This document shows, piece after piece, positions 18,112-27,649 of a stretch of 64,000 nt of DNA. The stretch covers positions 29,537-93,536 of the forward strand of contig CAMCMU010000013.1 in assembly GCA_945876035.1 (NCBI GenBank). The letters run 5' to 3'. Position 1 is the stretch's first letter. Each line of letters begins with the position of its first letter. Source of the DNA: Schlesneria paludicola DSM 18645. Its GTDB lineage: Bacteria; Planctomycetota; Planctomycetia; Planctomycetales; Planctomycetaceae. The translations under genes were made by a program, and so were the position numbers. Under the pieces are notes generated by a model that saw nothing but the letters and a program-made list of their open reading frames with translations, did no database searches and had not been told where the DNA came from.

Positions 18112-20781
18112 GTGGCAGGCAAACTAACCAAGCGACTGGTGATTGTCGAATCTCCTGCAAAGGCGAAGAAGATCGGCGGCTATTTGGGCAAAGACTTCAT
18201 TGTCATGGCGAGCATGGGACACGTTCGTGATCTCCCCTCCAGTGCCAGTGAAATCCCTGCTGAGGTGAAAAAGGAAAGTTGGTCGAATCTGGGTGTCAAT
18301 GTCACCAGTAGTTTTGAACCGCTTTACATCATCCCCAAAGACAAAAAGAAACTGGTAGGCGAACTGAAGTCCGCTTTAAAGGAGTCCTACGAACTCATTC
18401 TCGCGACCGACGAAGACCGCGAGGGGGAAAGTATTGGCTGGCATCTGGCCGAATTGCTTCAGCCAAAAGTTCCCGTCAAGAGGATGGTTTTTTCCGAAAT
18501 CACCAAGGATGCCATCCAAGAGGCCATTGATCAAACGCGAGCCCTAGACACAAACTTGGTGTCGGCACAGGAAACGCGTCGTGTGATTGATCGGCTGTAT
18601 GGGTATCGATTGAGTCCTCTTCTTTGGAAAAAGATCGCCCCTGGATTATCCGCCGGACGGGTTCAGTCGGTCGCCGTTCGCATCCTCGTGAAACGGGAGT
18701 ACGAGCGACTAGCCTTCAAGTCTGGTTCGTATTGGGATCTGAAGTCCAAATTGGCAAAAGATGGTGGGGCCGCCTTCGACGCGTCGTTGAACAGCGTCGG
18801 TGGAAGGCGTGTTGCCAGCGGAAAGGACTTCGATGAACATACCGGTCGGCTGAAGGATGATGTCGACTGTATGTTGCTCGACGAACAAACAACTCTGCAA
18901 CTCCAAGATCGGCTCCAAACGCAACCATGGACGATTGCTGCCGTGGAGACGCGGTTGCAGACCCGCAAGCCCTATGCCCCGTTTACGACGAGCACAATGC
19001 AGCAGGAGGCAAACCGCAAGTTGAACATGTCGGCCCGGGAGACAATGCAGACCGCACAGCGTCTGTATGAAGAGGGACTCATCACCTATATGCGAACCGA
19101 TAGCGTGAACTTGTCTCAGGAGGCAATCCAGGCGGCACGCTCGTGCGTCACCAGCAGGTATGGTCTTGAGTACCTCAGCCCTGAGCCTCGGCAGTACGCC
19201 ACGAAAACAAAAAACGCTCAGGAGGCGCACGAAGCGATTCGTCCAGCGGGGACGGAAATGAGGACGTCCGAGGAACACGGACTGTCCGGGCGTGAAGCGG
19301 CACTTTATGGAATGATTTGGAAAAGAACGGTTGCCAGTCAGATGATGGAAGCTCAGCTTCGCTTCCAAACGGCAATCATACATGTCGCGGATGCGGAGTT
19401 CCGTGCCACGGGCCGGCATGTCGAATTCGCCGGATTTTTCCGAGCGTATGTGGAAGGCGTTGACGATCCTGAGGCCGCTCTCGACGATACAGAATCGGCG
19501 CTTCCGCCCCTTGCAGAGGGCGATACGCTCGATTGCAGCCAACTGGAATCCGTCGGCCATGAAACGAAGCCCCCCGCGCGGTATACCGAAGCGACTTTGG
19601 TCCGCGCCCTCGAAGCGGACGGCATCGGTCGACCGAGTACCTACGCTTCTATTATTGGAACAATTCAAGATCGCAAGTACGTGACGAAAGTCGGCAACCA
19701 GCTCGTTCCGACCTTCACCGCGTTTGCTGTGACAAAGCTCCTCGAAAACTATTTTCCGCGGCTTGTGGACCTTGGTTTCACGGCAAAGATGGAACAGGAT
19801 TTGGATGACATCGCCAACGGCGACGGTCACCGGTTGGAATATCTCCAGCAGTTTTATGACGGACAGGAGGGGCTTAACGAACAGGTCAAGACGCAGGAGG
19901 CGAATATTGATCCTCGGACAGCGTGTACGCTTGAGTTTGCCGGACTCACACCGCGAATTCGAGTCGGCAAATACGGACCGTATCTCGAAACGGAACGCGA
20001 TGGCCAGCCGATTACGGTATCACTTCCCCCCGACATGGCCCCTGGTGATGTGACGAATGACGTCGCCGAAAAGCTGATCGATCTCAAGCAACGCGGACCT
20101 CAGTCGCTCGGCACACATCCGGAAACAGACCTGCCGATTTTTTTGCTTGTCGGTCCGTTCGGTCCGTACCTGCAATTGGGTGAAGTCGGTGAGGACGGTA
20201 CGAAACCGAAGCGAGTTTCGATCCCGAAAGGTCGTGACCCCTCATCGTTGACGTTCGACGAGGCCTGCGCCTATCTCCGACTCCCACGCCATTTAGGTGA
20301 TCATCCCGACACCGGCCACGTTGTGAACGCTGGCGTCGGCATGTACGGTCCCTACGTCAAGCACGAAAAAGTGTTCGCATCGTTGGGGAAAACCGACGAT
20401 GTTCTCACCGTCGATCTGACACGGGCGCTCGAGTTGATCGCGGCAAAAAAGACAAAAGCTCCGGTACTTCCGTTGAAAGAACTGGGCAAGCACCCCGATG
20501 ATGAGGAGCCGGTCGGTGTCTATGAAGGCAAGTACGGTGCCTATGTGAAGCACGGCAAGGTGAACGCAACAATCCCCAAAGATCGTGATCCGTTGGAATT
20601 CACGATGGAAGAGGCGATTCCGCTGCTGGCCGAGCGGGTTGCCAAGGGGCCGTCCACGAAACGCGGCCGGGGTCGCTTCGCCAAGAAATCGTCACCCGCT
20701 TTGGAATCGAAGCCGGTTGTCAAAAAGAAGGCCGGCAAGAAGTCTGTAAAAAAAACCGTCAAGAAAAAAATCGCAAAATGA
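18112..20781 (+). CDS. topA: DNA topoisomerase I (type IA)
   Basis: 889 residues from the GTG at 18112, after which MAGKLTKRLVIVESPAKAKKI aligns with the usual N-terminus. A TTG at 18058 would add 18 residues and seems too early. The Toprim domain has Glu13 and the DEDREGE cluster (100-106). The catalytic tyrosine is Tyr326 in ITYMRTDS. The C-terminal third has no four-cysteine zinc fingers. It instead has four short repeats with GxYGPY-type cores (for example RVGKYGPYLE, GPFGPYLQ, GMYGPYVK, GKYGAYVK), as in the actinobacterial/planctomycete type, and a lysine-rich tail for DNA contact. It relaxes negative supercoils behind transcription. Single-copy housekeeping gene. Confidence 0.97.
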   Translation: MAGKLTKRLVIVESPAKAKKIGGYLGKDFIVMASMGHVRDLPSSASEIPAEVKKESWSNLGVNVTSSFEPLYIIPKDKKKLVGELKSALKESYELILATDEDREGESIGWHLAELLQPKVPVKRMVFSEITKDAIQEAIDQTRALDTNLVSAQETRRVIDRLYGYRLSPLLWKKIAPGLSAGRVQSVAVRILVKREYERLAFKSGSYWDLKSKLAKDGGAAFDASLNSVGGRRVASGKDFDEHTGRLKDDVDCMLLDEQTTLQLQDRLQTQPWTIAAVETRLQTRKPYAPFTTSTMQQEANRKLNMSARETMQTAQRLYEEGLITYMRTDSVNLSQEAIQAARSCVTSRYGLEYLSPEPRQYATKTKNAQEAHEAIRPAGTEMRTSEEHGLSGREAALYGMIWKRTVASQMMEAQLRFQTAIIHVADAEFRATGRHVEFAGFFRAYVEGVDDPEAALDDTESALPPLAEGDTLDCSQLESVGHETKPPARYTEATLVRALEADGIGRPSTYASIIGTIQDRKYVTKVGNQLVPTFTAFAVTKLLENYFPRLVDLGFTAKMEQDLDDIANGDGHRLEYLQQFYDGQEGLNEQVKTQEANIDPRTACTLEFAGLTPRIRVGKYGPYLETERDGQPITVSLPPDMAPGDVTNDVAEKLIDLKQRGPQSLGTHPETDLPIFLLVGPFGPYLQLGEVGEDGTKPKRVSIPKGRDPSSLTFDEACAYLRLPRHLGDHPDTGHVVNAGVGMYGPYVKHEKVFASLGKTDDVLTVDLTRALELIAAKKTKAPVLPLKELGKHPDDEEPVGVYEGKYGAYVKHGKVNATIPKDRDPLEFTMEEAIPLLAERVAKGPSTKRGRGRFAKKSSPALESKPVVKKKAGKKSVKKTVKKKIAK

Positions 20782-20819
20782 TGCGGAATCCCCCGCCGGA
20801 ATGACTCTGTCCGATGCCG

Positions 20820-21926
20820 TTAGTCGCCTTGAGTCAGCAGGCTGGCGGGATTCTGTTCCGCCGAGAGCGGTGTCTCCACTGCGCCGAGGGGAATGCGGGA
20901 CCAGATGTGCGCCAAGATTGTTGCCGTGAAAACGCACAAAAACGTATAAGCCGCCGTTGGAATTGCCGCCGCTTCGTAATCTTTTCCAGGAAAGAGTTGC
21001 AATATCAATGCCGTGCCAAGTCCGCAGTTTTGCATGCCGATTTCCAGTGTCACGGCCCTTGTCATGGAGTCGTTCAATCGTGCGACACGCCCGCCTAGAT
21101 AGCCCGCCAAATAGCCGAGGATATTGATCAATAGCAACGCGATGAGCAACTTCAACTCGCCGAAGACCAGAACTCCGTCACGAAATCCCAGAACGGATCC
21201 GAGTCGATCTCGGTTTAAGCCGACCACGACAGCAATCACCCACAGGATTGCCAGATTGGCTACATGTGAGCCAAAGCGAATCGCGAATCGCTCAAAACGT
21301 GGCCATATTCGGCACAGTCCGAACCCCAGCAAGACGGGTAAAACAACTTGGATTAGCAGGGCTTGTGCCGTTTTCCAGAATCGGACTGCGCCGAATATGG
21401 CGTCGAATTGCTCGTTGACATTTTTCGTAATATCGAGTGTCAACCACAACGCGAGCGGTACCGCGATCGGCGAAATCATTGTGGCGAGTGTTGTCAACGC
21501 CACGGAATAACTCACATTCCCTCCGGCAGCCAGGGTCAGAACATTCGAGGCCATCGCACCAGGAACGCAACCGACCATGATGACGCCAAGCATTGTAATC
21601 GAATCGAATCCGAAGGCATGGCCGATGAAATAGGACAGCAATGGCATGGCGGTGAACTGTATCGACGTTCCGTAGATCACAGCTGGCCAACGTCGTCCGA
21701 CGGCAAGAACTTCCTCCAAACGCAGAAGGCAACCGACGGCAAACATGGCAAGAAAAATGGGTACGTTCAAATAGGGCTTCGTCGCCACGAAGGGATCGAA
21801 AGCTCCTGGAAGCAGTTTCACCCAGAAAAAGGCGATTCCAGAAGAGGCCAGCAGCCACAAAAGTAACCAACGTTGAAGCATGTTCGTTTCGATGTTTAAT
21901 TGAGAAAACTTTGGTCTACGGGACAT
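20820..21926 (-). CDS. Bile acid:sodium symporter-family (BASS) transporter
   Basis: About 368 residues from the ATG at 21926; an ATG at 21881 and a longer frame to 22016 are alternatives. Roughly nine to ten hydrophobic helices are visible, among them PIFLAMFAVGCLLRLEE, TSIQFTAMPLLSYFIGHAFG and MVGCVPGAMASNVLTLAAGGNVSYSVALTT. The last matches the GAMASN-type substrate/sodium-binding crossing of the BASS fold. These transporters carry organic acids with sodium across the cytoplasmic membrane. The substrate is unknown; the adjacent divergent quinone cluster gives no direct clue. The stop lies 38 bp beyond the convergent topA stop. Confidence 0.88.
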   Translation of the reverse strand: MSRRPKFSQLNIETNMLQRWLLLWLLASSGIAFFWVKLLPGAFDPFVATKPYLNVPIFLAMFAVGCLLRLEEVLAVGRRWPAVIYGTSIQFTAMPLLSYFIGHAFGFDSITMLGVIMVGCVPGAMASNVLTLAAGGNVSYSVALTTLATMISPIAVPLALWLTLDITKNVNEQFDAIFGAVRFWKTAQALLIQVVLPVLLGFGLCRIWPRFERFAIRFGSHVANLAILWVIAVVVGLNRDRLGSVLGFRDGVLVFGELKLLIALLLINILGYLAGYLGGRVARLNDSMTRAVTLEIGMQNCGLGTALILQLFPGKDYEAAAIPTAAYTFLCVFTATILAHIWSRIPLGAVETPLSAEQNPASLLTQGD

Positions 21927-22057
21927 TAACCCGCCAGCCGTCGAGTGCCAAGTGTGGAAGGGCCTGCCTATAATCGGGGTTGTCCCAGTTCCATCGGATC
22001 TCCTTGGCATGACCATGCCGAGACGGACTTCGTATTCATCAAGTGATTTGACCTACC

Positions 22058-23521
22058 ATGCCTCACGAGTTTCTCAGCGATTTTATATCGAAGTTGGAGG
22101 ATGCCGGCGAACTGGTCCGTATTTCGGCTCCGGTGGATGCGGCACTGGAATTGGCGGTCATCACGGATCGGATTAGCAAATCGCCTGGCGGCGGTCCGGC
22201 ACTGATCTTTGAAAATGTGAAAAACTGTTCGATTCCGGTGATTACAAATGTGTTGGGAAGTCACGCTCGTTTGTGTCTGGCGTTGGGAGTCGATTCGCTG
22301 GACCAGGCATCGGTAGCAATGGACCGTCTGTTGAACAGAGAATTTCAGGGGGGCTGGCTCGATGCACTGAAAATGACGGCGTTGATGACCCCCCCAAATC
22401 GATTTGCGCCTCGTCTGATCAAAACGGCTGCCTGCCAACAGGTGGTGAAGATTGGTCGGGACGTCAATTTGTGGGACTTGCCAATTCCGCGTTGCTGGCC
22501 CGACGAATCGCATCCTGTGCTCACTGCAGCGCAAACGATAACGAGCCATCCGCTGTCGGGGGCAGTTCATTTCGGGTGGCATCCGCTGCAAGTTGTTGGA
22601 TCGAAGGAATTGCTTCCGCATTGGCACCGCTTCCATGATGGTTATCGTCACTGGCAGGCCGCCGTTCGCGAACGCAAGCAACTTCCTGTGGCGATTTCTC
22701 TGGGGGGTGATCCTTTACTCACGCTGATGGCCGCCGCGCCGTTTCCTGGGGGAACTGATCGCAGATTGTTCGGTGGCTTTCTTCGCGGTGGAAGTCTTGA
22801 TCATGTCGTCGGTCGCTCCGTGGAACTCAATGTTCCTGCGGGGGCGGAGATCATTTTGGAAGGGTACATTGATCACATGGCCGCACCAGTGGCAGCGAGT
22901 CCCATCGCCTGTCATTCGGGTTGCTACTCACTTCCGGACGAGTTGCCAGTCATACACGTGACGGCAATCACACACCGTGCCAACCCCATCCTGCCGGTGA
23001 TCATGACGGGGCGGCCTCCGTCTGAAAACTCATGGATTTCGCTGGCTCTGGATCGCCTGTTCCTTCCGTTGACGCGGCGTCTGATTCCTGAAGTGATCGA
23101 TTGGCATCGGCCCTGTGCGGGGGCAGGACGTAATTTATTATTTGTCAGCATGCTCAAGGAGTCCCCGCTGCAGGCGCGTCGGGTGCTAAATGCCCTCTGG
23201 GGTCTGGGGCACTTTGGACAGAGCAAAATCATCGTCATTGTCGATGCCGATGTCCGCGTCCACAAAGAAGAGGATGTTTGGTTTGCCGTGGGTGCCCACG
23301 CGCACCCGGACCGCGACTACGTCTTCAATCACGGACCAGTGTCGATGGATGATCATGCCACACCAACGCGAGGTGTCGGCTGCAATTTGGGAATTGATGC
23401 CACCCGAAAATTTTCAGAGGAAAGCCATTCCCGATCCTGGCCCGCCGATCTACAACACTCCGACGAGTTGATCCGAAAAGTCATCGATCGCTGGCAGGAG
23501 TTAGGGCTGCCAAAATCGTGA
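22058..23521 (+). CDS. UbiD-family prenylated-FMN decarboxylase
   Basis: 487 residues, full length for UbiD (about 490). The family patterns are present: DFISKLEDAGELVRI at the start, NVLGSHARLCLALG, GAVHFGWHPLQVVG, ELNVPAGAEIILEGYI and RVLNALWGLGHFGQSKIIVIVD. UbiD enzymes decarboxylate aromatic or unsaturated acids with the prenylated flavin made by UbiX, encoded two genes downstream. Together with the UbiE methyltransferase between them, this cluster most likely makes menaquinone. Whether the substrate belongs to a ubiquinone-like or a futalosine-type route cannot be told from the window. Confidence 0.93.
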   Translation: MPHEFLSDFISKLEDAGELVRISAPVDAALELAVITDRISKSPGGGPALIFENVKNCSIPVITNVLGSHARLCLALGVDSLDQASVAMDRLLNREFQGGWLDALKMTALMTPPNRFAPRLIKTAACQQVVKIGRDVNLWDLPIPRCWPDESHPVLTAAQTITSHPLSGAVHFGWHPLQVVGSKELLPHWHRFHDGYRHWQAAVRERKQLPVAISLGGDPLLTLMAAAPFPGGTDRRLFGGFLRGGSLDHVVGRSVELNVPAGAEIILEGYIDHMAAPVAASPIACHSGCYSLPDELPVIHVTAITHRANPILPVIMTGRPPSENSWISLALDRLFLPLTRRLIPEVIDWHRPCAGAGRNLLFVSMLKESPLQARRVLNALWGLGHFGQSKIIVIVDADVRVHKEEDVWFAVGAHAHPDRDYVFNHGPVSMDDHATPTRGVGCNLGIDATRKFSEESHSRSWPADLQHSDELIRKVIDRWQELGLPKS

Positions 23522-23584
23522 GCCTCAACGCTGGAAATATTTTAGGACAACTGTTCAAACCTCCTGTGCTAAAATTCGAATAAC

Positions 23585-24337
23585 ATGACCATAACACTGC
23601 CTGAAATTGACAAGTCTGAAGCCAGAGTTCGCAAAATGTTCGGCGAGATTTCTGGGCGTTACGATCTCATGAACCATCTTCTTTCAGGCGGGGCGGATGT
23701 CTATTGGAGGTGGCGAACTGTCCGCGCTGTGCCGCCCTGCGGAAATTCCCCGATCCTTGATGTCTGTACGGGAACAGGAGACTTGGCTCTGGCCTACTGG
23801 AGAGCGGGAAACCGGACAATCCCGATTGAGGCCACAGACTTCACGCCCGAGATGTTGAGACTGGCCGAAATCAAACGCGATCGGCAATCGGCCAAGTTGC
23901 CTGCCGGCAACGCAGGAACGCTCAATTTTACCGAGGCTGATACTCAGACACTTCCCTTTGAAAATGACCACTTTCAGATTGTTTCCGTGGCGTTTGGTTT
24001 GCGCAATGTGACCGACACCGAACGAGGACTGCGTGAGATGGTCAGGGTTTGCCAAAAGGGTGGACGCGTTGTTGTACTCGAATTTTCGATGCCGACGAAC
24101 CCGCTGTTCGGCGGGATCTATCGATATTACTTCCAGTCGGTGTTGCCACGTCTCGGACAACTCTTTTCCAGAAACCGATATTCGGCCTACCGCTATCTTC
24201 CCGAATCGGTGTCGCAGTTTCCATACGGTCAAAAGCTGGCGGACAAGATGACGGCTTGCGGATTGTCGAGCGTGACTTTCACGCCGCTGACATTCGGCAT
24301 CGTAACGTTATATGTCGGACACAAGGTCGCCGAATAA
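23585..24337 (+). CDS. ubiE: Demethylmenaquinone / UbiE-type C-methyltransferase
   Basis: 250 residues, a complete class I SAM methyltransferase of the UbiE/MenG type. Visible motifs are [20 protein letters not shown] near the N-terminus, [12 protein letters not shown] (SAM loop), [12 protein letters not shown] and [17 protein letters not shown]. The enzyme adds the ring methyl group to demethylmenaquinone or its equivalent at the membrane. It sits 63 bp after the ubiD-like gene and 35 bp before ubiX in one transcription direction. In a planctomycete the product is expected to be menaquinone. Confidence 0.95.
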   Translation: MTITLPEIDKSEARVRKMFGEISGRYDLMNHLLSGGADVYWRWRTVRAVPPCGNSPILDVCTGTGDLALAYWRAGNRTIPIEATDFTPEMLRLAEIKRDRQSAKLPAGNAGTLNFTEADTQTLPFENDHFQIVSVAFGLRNVTDTERGLREMVRVCQKGGRVVVLEFSMPTNPLFGGIYRYYFQSVLPRLGQLFSRNRYSAYRYLPESVSQFPYGQKLADKMTACGLSSVTFTPLTFGIVTLYVGHKVAE

Positions 24338-24372
24338 CCGTTGGTGTTGATCCTGATCTCGGAGACTCACTC

Positions 24373-25065
24373 ATGCCCAATCTCGTCCTCGCCATGACCG
24401 GCGCCAGCGGTTCCGCCTATGCTCTGCGATTACTGGAGGTCTTGGTTGCCTCCGGATGCAATGTGCATCTGACGATCAGCCCGTCGGCGGTCCAAGTCTT
24501 AAAAGTGGAGTCAGGGATCGAGATCGATCTTGGTGCCTTTGATCCACGGCAACTCGAGACCGGCGGAAATCTGTTGGGGAAGGGCGGCACGGCTCCGTCC
24601 CGCCCATCCGCAGTACTCGATTCGGTGGCGGACTCAACTGCGAATGTGATTCATGCCCCGAAAGGTACGATCACCTACCATCATTACCGAGACTTTTCCG
24701 CAGGCATTGCCAGTGGTTCATTTCTCACCGACGGAATGGTCGTCTGCCCCTGTTCCATGGGAACGCTTTCCAGTATTGCCGCTGGGCAATCCCAGAATCT
24801 GATTCACCGTGCGGCCGACGTCCATTTGAAGGAACGCCGTAAACTGATACTCGTCCCCCGTGAAACGCCTCTGAGTGTCATTGCCCTTGACAATATGAAA
24901 CGTCTCGCCGAAGCCGGAGCTGTGATCCTTCCTGCAATGCCGGGTTTTTATCACGAACCGCAGTCGATTCAGGATCTGATTGACTTCATTGTTGGTCGCC
25001 TCTGCGACCAACTGGGAGTCAAAAACGGTCTGATGAAACGTTGGAGTGAGAGACCTTCTGTTTGA
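24373..25065 (+). CDS. ubiX: Flavin prenyltransferase UbiX
   Basis: 230 residues from the ATG at 24373, preceded by GGAGA at good distance. The frame is open much further upstream but overlaps ubiE, so this start is preferred. Typical UbiX patterns are [46 protein letters not shown] and [13 protein letters not shown]. UbiX joins dimethylallyl phosphate to FMN to make prFMN, the cofactor of the UbiD-like enzyme of the same cluster. It is about 30 residues longer than usual, the extra segment lying between about 55 and 85 ([20 protein letters not shown]). Confidence 0.94.
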   Translation: MPNLVLAMTGASGSAYALRLLEVLVASGCNVHLTISPSAVQVLKVESGIEIDLGAFDPRQLETGGNLLGKGGTAPSRPSAVLDSVADSTANVIHAPKGTITYHHYRDFSAGIASGSFLTDGMVVCPCSMGTLSSIAAGQSQNLIHRAADVHLKERRKLILVPRETPLSVIALDNMKRLAEAGAVILPAMPGFYHEPQSIQDLIDFIVGRLCDQLGVKNGLMKRWSERPSV

Positions 25066-25267
25066 TGTTTTTTCAGACGTTTCCGTTCTCCCCTCTCTGG
25101 ATCTTCTCCGTGTGTCGTACGTGGCGTGATGAGACGTTGAGTCTCGCGAAGGCCGAAGTATGACGGAGCCAATAAATTTCATGCTCCCAAGGCGGAGCAC
25201 AGTTTCGCGCTGCGAATCATCAGTTGTGGATCGGTTCTTCGGGAGCGGCATGCGTCGGTACCGAGAG

Positions 25268-25864
25268 TCAGCGAAGCGATGTTTCCACCGCGTGGTCGAT
25301 GTTTTTCATCGGTTTCGGCCCCGGACCGGCGAAAAGCACTTGCCCCTTGCGATCAATCACAAAGGCTCCCGGGATGGGCTTGTTCGTCACAGGGTCAAAG
25401 CGGCCCCATTGACGATGGATCCGCAACGCTTCGGCAGGTGAGATCGGGTCAAAGTCCGACAGCAGCGGAAAAGGATAAGGCCCTGCACGCTCGATACTCA
25501 TCGCCGCCCGGTTTTCTTGAGGAAGTGCCGAACTGATAGCAATGACTTTGACGTCCCGTGCAACAAGCTCGGCAAAGCGACTCCGCAGTCGAAGGAGTTC
25601 CGCATCCTTATCGGCTCCAGCCTCGCCATCGAAAAAAAAGACGATCACTTGGTGGCGTCCAAGAAAACCACCGAGTCGGACAAGGCGGTTGTCCGCATCC
25701 AGTCCCTCAAAATCCCCGTGAAAACTGGAGACCGGCCGCATGGCAATCGTCGCCGCAACCTGTGATTCATAGTCCTGAGCCACGTTCGTCGTCACACGCC
25801 AGCGACACACGGCGATGATCATCACTCCACTAAGGATCAGAAAAAAAAATCGTCGGCCAAGCAT
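25268..25864 (-). CDS. Membrane-anchored thioredoxin-fold (redoxin) protein lacking active-site cysteines
   Basis: 198 residues from the ATG at 25864; a TTG at 25915 is a weaker alternative. One N-terminal membrane segment (about 6-20) anchors a periplasmic AhpC/TSA-like domain (about 45-195: FFFDGEAGADKDAELLRLRSRF, VIAISSALPQEN, PFPLLSDFDP, GAFVIDRKGQVLFAGPG). The site where redoxins carry a peroxidatic Cys or CxxC reads DGEAGAD here, and the only cysteine in the protein is in the membrane segment. It is therefore unlikely to be a peroxidase or disulfide reductase and may be a structural or sensing relative. Flanking genes give no function. Confidence 0.75.
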   Translation of the reverse strand: MLGRRFFFLILSGVMIIAVCRWRVTTNVAQDYESQVAATIAMRPVSSFHGDFEGLDADNRLVRLGGFLGRHQVIVFFFDGEAGADKDAELLRLRSRFAELVARDVKVIAISSALPQENRAAMSIERAGPYPFPLLSDFDPISPAEALRIHRQWGRFDPVTNKPIPGAFVIDRKGQVLFAGPGPKPMKNIDHAVETSLR

Positions 25865-26266
25865 GCGATTCCAATCCAGAGATGGCGTTTTGGGACAGAG
25901 AAAAACGTCCCGCAATCGAGAGCGACTCAGATGATCCTACGATTTTTTAATCGACGTGGGAAAAAAAAGCGAATAACATTTTGTTGTAAAGCCACTGTTC
26001 CCGTCGGATCGACTTGGGGAGCTGGAATTAAAGCAGGGATCTCCGCTACGAGTAACAGCGAAAAAGGAAAATGTTTATTACAGACACGGAGGGGGAACCC
26101 TTCGGTCATCACTTGCCGACAGTGAGATCAAGTCCTCAACCGTCTGAGTCGATCCCGCCTTTAAACCGATCCGACGCGCGACGTTCGTTATGGCATAATC
26201 AGAGTTGTCCTAGAATCTTGTCATTGGGGGTTGTGAGTTCGTTGCGTCACCTGCGGGAATTTCCGT
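25865..26266. other. Divergent intergenic region
   Basis: About 400 bp between the redoxin-fold gene and the divergent GYF_2 gene. No gene or convincing structured element seen. Confidence 0.4.
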
Positions 26267-27526
26267 ATGACCGAACGATGGTACTATCGCATCTTCGGCC
26301 AAGAGTTTGGTCCGGTGCTGTTCGAAGAGCTGCGGGAAATCACCGAACAGGGAATTCTTGCTGCGGAGGATGAAGTCCGGAATGTGACCGAGGCTCAGTG
26401 GACCAAAGTCAAAACCCTGGCTGCTCGTGCTGTGACTGATCCACGAACACAAGCACCAGATCCGGATCATTTCCCGTCGGAGGCGATTTCCGAAGCCGTT
26501 TCAAAATCGATCGGAAGTGATAGTTGGTACTGCTTGTTTCATGGTCAGGAGAGCGGCCCCTTCGGCTTCCAGAAACTCATCAAGTTCGCCGAAAAAGGAC
26601 ACCTTTTGACGAACGACAAGGTGAAGTTGGGAACCGATGGGAAATGGCGACAAGCGGGCTCCATCGGTCGAATCATGGCTGTCATGCCCTATCCTTCAGG
26701 GCGGATCAATGAGACGAATTCCATGTTTTCGCCGGGCCCGACAAAAAGACAAACCGTGCATGCCGATGCGAACTCAGCCGATTGCCAAGAACCGGAAGAT
26801 GCACGGCATACCCCTCTGCAGGAAAGAAAGGAACGACTGCGCGGCCTCAAGGAGACGGCCCAGTTACCTGCCGGCACGGAGATCGATATTGACAGAGCGA
26901 AATTGAATCATCGTGACGCGTTTCAGAGTGGACATCAGACGATTGCCCCGTCCGGACAGCGACTGACGATTGCCTCGGAGGATTTAACAAGGATCACGAC
27001 ATCAGGCGTGTTGGCCTCATCCTCACGAACGCGGGAATCGCGATCTCGAGCGGTCGGTGGCCGATGGGAATCGAAGCCACGGGCCATGAAAAATCAGACT
27101 AGCCGATTGTTTTTGAAATCTTCGCGGGAGTGTACTCATGATCATCTGTCTGTGGCCGTAATCGGTATCGTGTGTCTTACTCTTCTCTGCGGCAGTTGGA
27201 ACTACCTTCCCGGACGCAATTCCGCAAACGTCAAACGCTATACGGAATTGAAACGTGTTCTGGATCAGATTCGGCTGAGTCGTCGAATTCAAACGACAGA
27301 TTATTCGGCCATTATCTTGGAGTCAGAAGACACCGGCAAGCGAATCGCGAGATCGCTGGAAAAGACAGTGGGAAATCGAGCTGAAAAAGAATTGCTGTGG
27401 GCCACTCGGGATGAATTGCCGCTGATGATTCGGGCGTTGAAGAACAATCCGTCGATCCCTTCCAAGGCTGAGGATTTTTTTTCCGCACACCTCAAAGAGG
27501 CTGCCCAAAAGTTGGGCATCAAATGA
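26267..27526 (+). CDS. GYF_2 (DUF4339) domain membrane protein
   Basis: 419 residues. Two tandem GYF_2 modules are clear: WYYRIFGQEFGPVLFEELRE (from residue 5) and WYCLFHGQESGPFGFQKL (from about residue 86), each with the W-Y...G...GPF pattern. A charged, low-complexity middle (about 150-280) is followed by a single membrane helix (about 295-312, VAVIGIVCLTLLCGSW) and a helical tail to the end. The orientation would leave the GYF_2 domains in the cytoplasm. GYF_2 domains bind proline-rich peptides in other systems; the partner is not known here. The start ATG at 26267 is weakly supported by spacing only. Confidence 0.85.
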   Translation: MTERWYYRIFGQEFGPVLFEELREITEQGILAAEDEVRNVTEAQWTKVKTLAARAVTDPRTQAPDPDHFPSEAISEAVSKSIGSDSWYCLFHGQESGPFGFQKLIKFAEKGHLLTNDKVKLGTDGKWRQAGSIGRIMAVMPYPSGRINETNSMFSPGPTKRQTVHADANSADCQEPEDARHTPLQERKERLRGLKETAQLPAGTEIDIDRAKLNHRDAFQSGHQTIAPSGQRLTIASEDLTRITTSGVLASSSRTRESRSRAVGGRWESKPRAMKNQTSRLFLKSSRECTHDHLSVAVIGIVCLTLLCGSWNYLPGRNSANVKRYTELKRVLDQIRLSRRIQTTDYSAIILESEDTGKRIARSLEKTVGNRAEKELLWATRDELPLMIRALKNNPSIPSKAEDFFSAHLKEAAQKLGIK

Positions 27527-27544
27527 TGTTTTCTCCGGATTGAC

Positions 27545-27565
27545 GGTTGCCATCTGACGGCAACC
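27545..27565 (+). terminator. Candidate rho-independent terminator after GYF_2 gene
   Basis: A perfect 7-bp stem (GGTTGCC / GGCAACC) with a 7-base loop, followed by TTTG, lies 18 bp after the stop of the GYF_2 gene. The T-run is short, so the call is tentative. Confidence 0.5.
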
Positions 27566-27649
27566 TTTGAGCTACTTGGCATTCCCGATTTGTGAGGTGC
27601 ACGGTCGCGAAGGATTAATTAGGAGTGGCAGCGGGCGCACTTAGCGAAA

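Noticed and set aside
18709..19830. 373-codon minus-strand open frame
   Set aside because: Antisense shadow of topA, without domain or ribosome-binding site.
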